This document shows, piece by piece, positions 51,655 through 64,000 of a stretch of DNA of 64,000 nt. The position numbers were made by a program, and so were the translations under genes. This DNA comes from Rhea pennata (Eukaryota; Chordata; Aves; Rheiformes; Rheidae). The stretch is taken from NCBI RefSeq assembly GCF_028389875.1, contig NC_084687.1, positions 7,476,157-7,540,156 of the forward strand, read 5' to 3'. The notes beneath the pieces are model-generated. The model did not search any database. It was given only the letters and a program-made list of their open reading frames with translations, and was not told the DNA's origin. Numbering within the stretch: position 1 is the stretch's first letter; each line of letters opens with the position of its first letter.

Positions 51655-54355
51655 TATACATATAAAATTTTTCCCTATGGATTTTTTTCCCCTCAGCATT
51701 TCCATCACACAAAAGCACACAGTGGAAAAATTAAACACTGCCGTCCACATTCACACAATGTTTATCTTGTACACATTTAGAATAGCAAAAATCCATTCTT
51801 ACTGAAACAGTTCTAGCTAAATGTGTAACATATTTTCAAAATGGTGTTTTTAATAATGAATGTTCTAGGTTAATGATACTATGTAATGTATTATATATCA
51901 CTTAATTTCTTTCATCACTATTAATAAAACACATTGGTAAAATGTAGGCCTTTCTCCAGAATCAAAACCATTCAAAAGAAAAATAAATTCACTTGAACAA
52001 GGCCTTCTTGAAACTCAATGAAAACCATAGGGACACATTAACAGTCACCTGGCATATTCTGCCTGTTTGTCTCATTCTCTCCACTGTTAGCTGAGAATGC
52101 TACTGGTGCTGGAGGGCTGTTCTCTACTCCACCAATGAGGGGCCTCAAATGACTCACAGATACCTGCTCAATGAAAGATGTGCCATATTTTCGGAAATGC
52201 CACCATTCAAATACCTGTCACAAGAGTAAAGAAGCACCAGAAATTTCCTTAGGTAACACTCTCCCAATATAAACATAACAAATGAAAAGCAAACTGTGAA
52301 CAGCAAAGATAGCCCCCTACAAATGACTGTAGACAGAACTTATCTACATACAAATTAACATCTATTAACTGTTTCATGTCTGCCCTGTCACGCAAGATCT
52401 CCCACATAACATGAAAGAGATCAAAAAAAGTAAACTTTTCATCAAACATATGTTTGTTCCCCCCTCCTCGAGTTATTAAGTTAAATTCTAAACTCTTTCA
52501 GAAGGTGCCTGAATCTTTTAATACCAAGTCTGCAGTATAGGGAAATTAGACATAGAGGCAAGAATCACATGCTGGGTTTAGCTTTTTCATTTTACAAAAT
52601 TAATCTAAAAAATAAAGCACAAAATGGTTAGTTAAACTGAGATGTTCTGCCAGTCAAACTTCTAAAAGCGATGTTTTAAGCAACAGTAATCTAGTTCACT
52701 TACTAGAAATTTTGGATCAAAAGCACTCTGTCTTTCTCTTTTAGGCTATTAAAAGCATCTACATATTACAGTCCTCAAGAACTATACTACATTGTCAACC
52801 CTGGATCAACTTATGCTAGTACTTCCATTAGCCTGCAGAAATAAGTCATGTTCAAACAAATGGTATTCCTTGTTAAGAAACATTACTACAAATAGCTGCA
52901 GACCAAAATCCACTTTTCTTTTAAGAATATATTTTGCATAGTTTTCATATATATATATATGTATGTATGTACATATGCATATATACACATACAGAAAAAA
53001 AATCTTAAAATAAGCCTAAAACAGGCACAGGTTACTTAGACTTATTGAAGCACATCAGATACGTAGTAAAAGAGTGCTTATAATATACCAGAAGAGATAC
53101 TAAACAGTAAGTTCCTTTGTAGTACAAAGGCACCCTCTAGAGTCTGTTCAAAAACAACAAAAAAAAGTTAAAAAGTTGTAAAATAAAAAAAAAGGAGGGG
53201 GGGGGGGAAGGAGAGGGGAAGTGGGCTACTTACAAATATCAGTCCAGAAATAAAAGATGAAGTCACAGTAAGCGCAAAGTAGAATTTTGGTGTCAAAGTG
53301 CTTAAGAATACAGTCACTGTTAAAAGAAACAAAACCAAAAAGTTTATAAACAGAATCAAAAACATAAATTTTTTTAAAAACAATACTGTATAAAATACTA
53401 TGCAAACATATAATGCAACATAGCCTTAGTGACTTTATAGATTATGTTTATTTTGTTAGAGAATCCTTTTCATCTGTCACCTTCTTGTCAGTACTGTCTG
53501 TAACATTAGTTAGGTTATATCTGCTACTTAAAACCTCTGTTCGAACTCCTGGATAAAGAATACTATGATTTCAACTATCTGCATGGCTGGTGAATAACAA
53601 CAAGTCATTTTAATGTACTATTTTGTATTAATCTAAAACTGAAAGTTATTGTTTGGATATTAAGTTTCTATTCAGTGTTAACACGGACACTGCAGAAGTT
53701 TACTTTTTAGAAAAGCATATTGCTGTGCAATACTAGAACAAAGATATAACAAAAAGTGAACCAAAAATATTATATTGTTGTACAGTACGATGTATTAGCA
53801 CACCACATCTTCTACACTGTACAAAGATTCTCTTTCCTGGTATTTACAGGAAGAAGATGCAGTTTCCTATCGCCGCTCTGGCCATGTTTTCTAGCTAGAA
53901 CTACAGGTGCCTTTTTCCACCGGCTCTCCCAAGCTCTAACGCAGGCTAGCAGCGGGGGAAGAGGAGGCGGGAGAAACCTAGCAGCGCAGGGCACCACCAA
54001 CCGGGCACCACCCGGCCGCGCCGGGCTTGCCGCAGCCAGCCGCTGCGGCTGCGAGCGGAGCTGCGCGGCGTTACGCGGCTGCAGATCCCCTGCGGGCCGA
54101 GGGGCAGCGAGCCGGTTTACACCGCGGCGCGGCCCGGCCCGGCCCGGCCCGGCCCGGCCCGGCGCGCCGCGCCTCACCGGCCGCCAGGCCGTCGCGGAGC
54201 CGCAGCGGCACCCGCAGCACCACGTAGAAGAAGCCGAGCCCGGCAGCGGCCGCCAGCAGCCCGCGCGCCCAGGGCGCCGCCGCCGCCGCCGCCTGCCGCC
54301 GCAGCTGCTCCCAGCGCCGCGCCGCCCGCCCGCTCCCGCCGCCGCCGTCCGCCAT
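37191..54355 (-). CDS. ST7L: ST7L, suppressor of tumorigenicity 7-like (exons 1-14)
   Basis: ST7L is a multipass-type membrane protein of the ST7 family, a paralogue of the candidate tumour suppressor ST7; its biochemical role is not settled. Fourteen exons were placed by homology and splice sites, and the running phase stays intact: 178, 83, 166, 55, 116, 79, 155, 98, 115, 73, 103, 151, 93 and 140 nt, giving 535 codons. Exons 1-2 encode two hydrophobic segments (about residues 32-48 and 71-90), followed by FEWWHF. Later landmarks are [21 protein letters not shown], the TPR-like helical part ([26 protein letters not shown]), the [16 protein letters not shown] block, and the C-terminal [12 protein letters not shown]. 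The N-terminus MADGGGGSG is shorter than in human. The final few codons lie in an exon I could not fix. The promoter is shared with CAPZA1. Confidence 0.95.
38888..38917 (+). repeat. GGGA tetranucleotide repeat
   Basis: Seven or more GGGA units on the plus strand give a purine-rich tract in an ST7L intron, with repeated GGG that could form a G-quadruplex. Confidence 0.9.
40251..40343 (-). CDS. ST7L: ST7L exon 13
   Basis: The acceptor is ATTTCCAG|CATTTA and the donor is GCCAA|GTAAGT. It encodes [20 protein letters not shown] through DRELLP. Confidence 0.95.
40451..40498. repeat. 24-bp perfect tandem duplication
   Basis: The unit starting TAATATCTAAAAAG is present twice without a mismatch, just inside the ST7L intron that follows exon 12. 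Confidence 0.95.
40525..40675 (-). CDS. ST7L: ST7L exon 12
   Basis: The acceptor is TTTCAG|TATTTG and the donor is GGGCA|GTAAGT. It encodes [20 protein letters not shown] through [11 protein letters not shown] 24-bp tandem duplication lies just past its donor. Confidence 0.95.
43760..43862 (-). CDS. ST7L: ST7L exon 11
   Basis: The acceptor is CTCTTCAG|GTTCTC and the donor is CAAAG|GTAAGA. It encodes [20 protein letters not shown] through FNPHVPK. Confidence 0.95.
44154..44178. repeat. AAAT tetranucleotide repeat
   Basis: About six AAAT units lie in the ST7L intron between exons 10 and 11. Confidence 0.9.
44593..44665 (-). CDS. ST7L: ST7L exon 10
   Basis: The acceptor is TATCATAG|ATATTA and the donor is GAAAG|GTAAGC. 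It encodes [20 protein letters not shown] and VSE. Confidence 0.94.
46490..46604 (-). CDS. ST7L: ST7L exon 9
   Basis: The acceptor is GATTTTCAG|TTAATG and the donor is GATG|GTAAGT. It encodes [20 protein letters not shown] through QAVLAKYD. Confidence 0.95.
47261..47358 (-). CDS. ST7L: ST7L exon 8
   Basis: The acceptor is TTAATCAG|GAAGAG and the donor is AGAT|GTAAGT. It encodes [20 protein letters not shown] through REAVKMMRD. Confidence 0.95.
47979..48133 (-). CDS. ST7L: ST7L exon 7
   Basis: The acceptor is TATTACAG|CTGTGC and the donor is CTGA|GTAAGC. It encodes [20 protein letters not shown] through SPQHEAQL. Confidence 0.95.
48958..49036 (-). CDS. ST7L: ST7L exon 6
   Basis: The acceptor is GCAACAG|TTATGC and the donor is ATGA|GTAAGT. 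It encodes [19 protein letters not shown] and QALELNN, the start of the TPR-like region. Confidence 0.94.
50625..50740 (-). CDS. ST7L: ST7L exon 5
   Basis: The acceptor is GTTAAAG|ATACAT and the donor is ACAG|GTACCA. It encodes [18 protein letters not shown] through LRPSDT, the most conserved block of the ST7 family. Confidence 0.95.
51403..51457 (-). CDS. ST7L: ST7L exon 4
   Basis: The acceptor is ATTTTCAG|AGTGCA and the donor is GCAG|GTATTA. It encodes [18 protein letters not shown]. Confidence 0.94.
51620..51653. repeat. TA/CA compound microsatellite
   Basis: About eleven TA units run directly into CA units in the ST7L intron between exons 3 and 4. Confidence 0.9.
52049..52214 (-). CDS. 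ST7L: ST7L exon 3
   Basis: The acceptor is TGTGACAG|GTATTT and the donor is CCAG|GTGACT. The exon encodes [21 protein letters not shown], then a diverged serine/proline-rich linker with the motif ENETNRQN. Confidence 0.93.
52946..52995. repeat. TA/TATG compound microsatellite
   Basis: Alternating TA and TATG units with some interruptions lie in the ST7L intron between exons 2 and 3. Confidence 0.85.
53234..53316 (-). CDS. ST7L: ST7L exon 2
   Basis: The acceptor is TTAACAG|TGACTG and the donor is ATTT|GTAAGT. The exon encodes [17 protein letters not shown] and SSFISGLIF, the second hydrophobic segment of the family. Confidence 0.94.
54131..54162. repeat. GGCCC pentanucleotide repeat
   Basis: Six GGCCC units lie in the CpG island, starting about 15 bases inside ST7L intron 1 from its donor. 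Confidence 0.9.
54178..54355 (-). CDS. ST7L: ST7L exon 1
   Basis: The start codon is at 54353-54355 in a CpG island with context CGGCCATGG (G at +4). The exon encodes [15 protein letters not shown] through RDGLAA, with a hydrophobic segment [15 protein letters not shown]. It ends CCG|GTGAGG. The donor sits next to a GGCCC pentamer repeat. Confidence 0.9.
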
Positions 54356-54690
54356 GGCCGCCGCCGGGGCACGACGGGATAGGGGCGGACCGCGCGGCGG
54401 GGCGCGGCCTCGCTCCCGCCCTGCCTGCCGCGGGGCTGCCGGCGCGGGCGGCCCCGGCCCCGGGGCGGCCCCTCGGCCTCCGCCCCGCGCCCGGCATCGC
54501 CGGCAGCCCCCCGCGCCGCCCGACCGCGCCGCCCCGCCGCCCCCGCCCGCCGCTAAGATGGCGGCGCCGGCTACGCCTGCCCGCAGCCAACATGGCGCCG
54601 GCGGCGCTTCCGGCCCAGCCCCGGCGCCGCCGCCGCGCGCCGCTCCCGGCATGCAGCGCGCGGGGCCGGCCCGGTCCCAGAGCCGCCAAA

Positions 54691-63881
<9,191 letters not shown>

Positions 63882-64000
63882 GTAAGACTATTTTAAACAT
63901 ACTGTATTTTCTTCCTTTCCTAGACCTCAAACACAAACTCTTCCTCTCTCTGGCTCTGACTGTCTGAAAGTCAAGTTGGTCTTGCGCTTCCCAGTCAGTT
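63882..64000 (+). other. CAPZA1: Start of CAPZA1 intron 6, cut by the window edge
   Basis: It begins with GTAAGA after exon 6. No further coding exon is present before the end of the window. Confidence 0.9.

Larger units (their letters stand above)
35246..54177 (-). other. ST7L: ST7L introns
   Basis: The introns between the fourteen placed exons are AT-rich and mostly plain. They carry simple repeats: T15A24 at 36811-36849, AG repeat at 36983-37002, GGGA repeat at 38888-38917, T runs at 38191-38208 and 41764-41781, AAAT repeat at 44154-44178, TA/CA repeat at 51620-51653, TATG-type repeat at 52946-52995, and a G run at 53197-53207. No nested gene was recognised. Intron 1 begins inside the CpG island with GGCCC pentamers. 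Confidence 0.8.

Noticed and set aside
53756-54382. 208-codon plus-strand frame antisense to ST7L exon 1
   Set aside because: Shadow of the GC-rich ST7L exon 1 and CpG island; low-complexity product.
54071-54689. Minus-strand frames extending upstream of the ST7L start
   Set aside because: The ATG at 54355 fits the family start MAD; the extended frames are GC-rich upstream sequence shared with the CAPZA1 promoter.

Overview
The window is vertebrate nuclear DNA. It has no bacterial-style gene layout: coding sequence lies in short exons with GT..AG boundaries, long AT-rich introns and a few CpG-rich patches. The encoded proteins fit a sauropsid, most likely a bird. WNT2B and CAPZA1 are very close to their avian orthologues, introns are compact, and young interspersed repeats are almost absent. 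CAPZA1 differs from the chicken protein as I remember it at several positions, so this is probably not chicken.

The gene order is WNT2B (+), ST7L (-), a nested intronless gene (-) inside CAPZA1 intron 1, and CAPZA1 (+, running off the right edge). WNT2B, ST7L and CAPZA1 keep the neighbourhood known from human 1p13. Region 1-12024 is the WNT2B 5' region, with CpG-rich patches, a perfect CRE and one phase-compatible candidate first exon at 2351-2442. WNT2B exons 2-5 (12025-20203) encode the whole conserved Wnt domain and are followed by a 3'UTR of about 1.6 kb. Between about 21.8 and 35.2 kb I find no coding exon. ST7L runs from 54355 down to at least 37191; fourteen exons were placed with unbroken reading phase. 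The ST7L/CAPZA1 promoter is a shared CpG island with only 335 bp between the two start codons. CAPZA1 exons 1-6 encode the first 168 residues of about 286.

The most notable item is a 407-codon uninterrupted reading frame at 58594-59817 on the minus strand, antisense within CAPZA1 intron 1. It has a strong start context, paired CxxC motifs, several membrane segments and a downstream AATAAA, and it belongs to no family I recognise. Secondary items are an inverted pair of ZNF143-type motifs in the WNT2B 3'UTR, a 24-base A run touching the WNT2B exon 4 donor, and an ST7L C-terminus that may use a 21-nt microexon.

The genes do not form a pathway in the operon sense. WNT2B is a secreted ligand, ST7L a membrane protein that has been linked to Wnt biology, and CAPZA1 an actin-capping subunit. 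Their proximity reflects conserved synteny.
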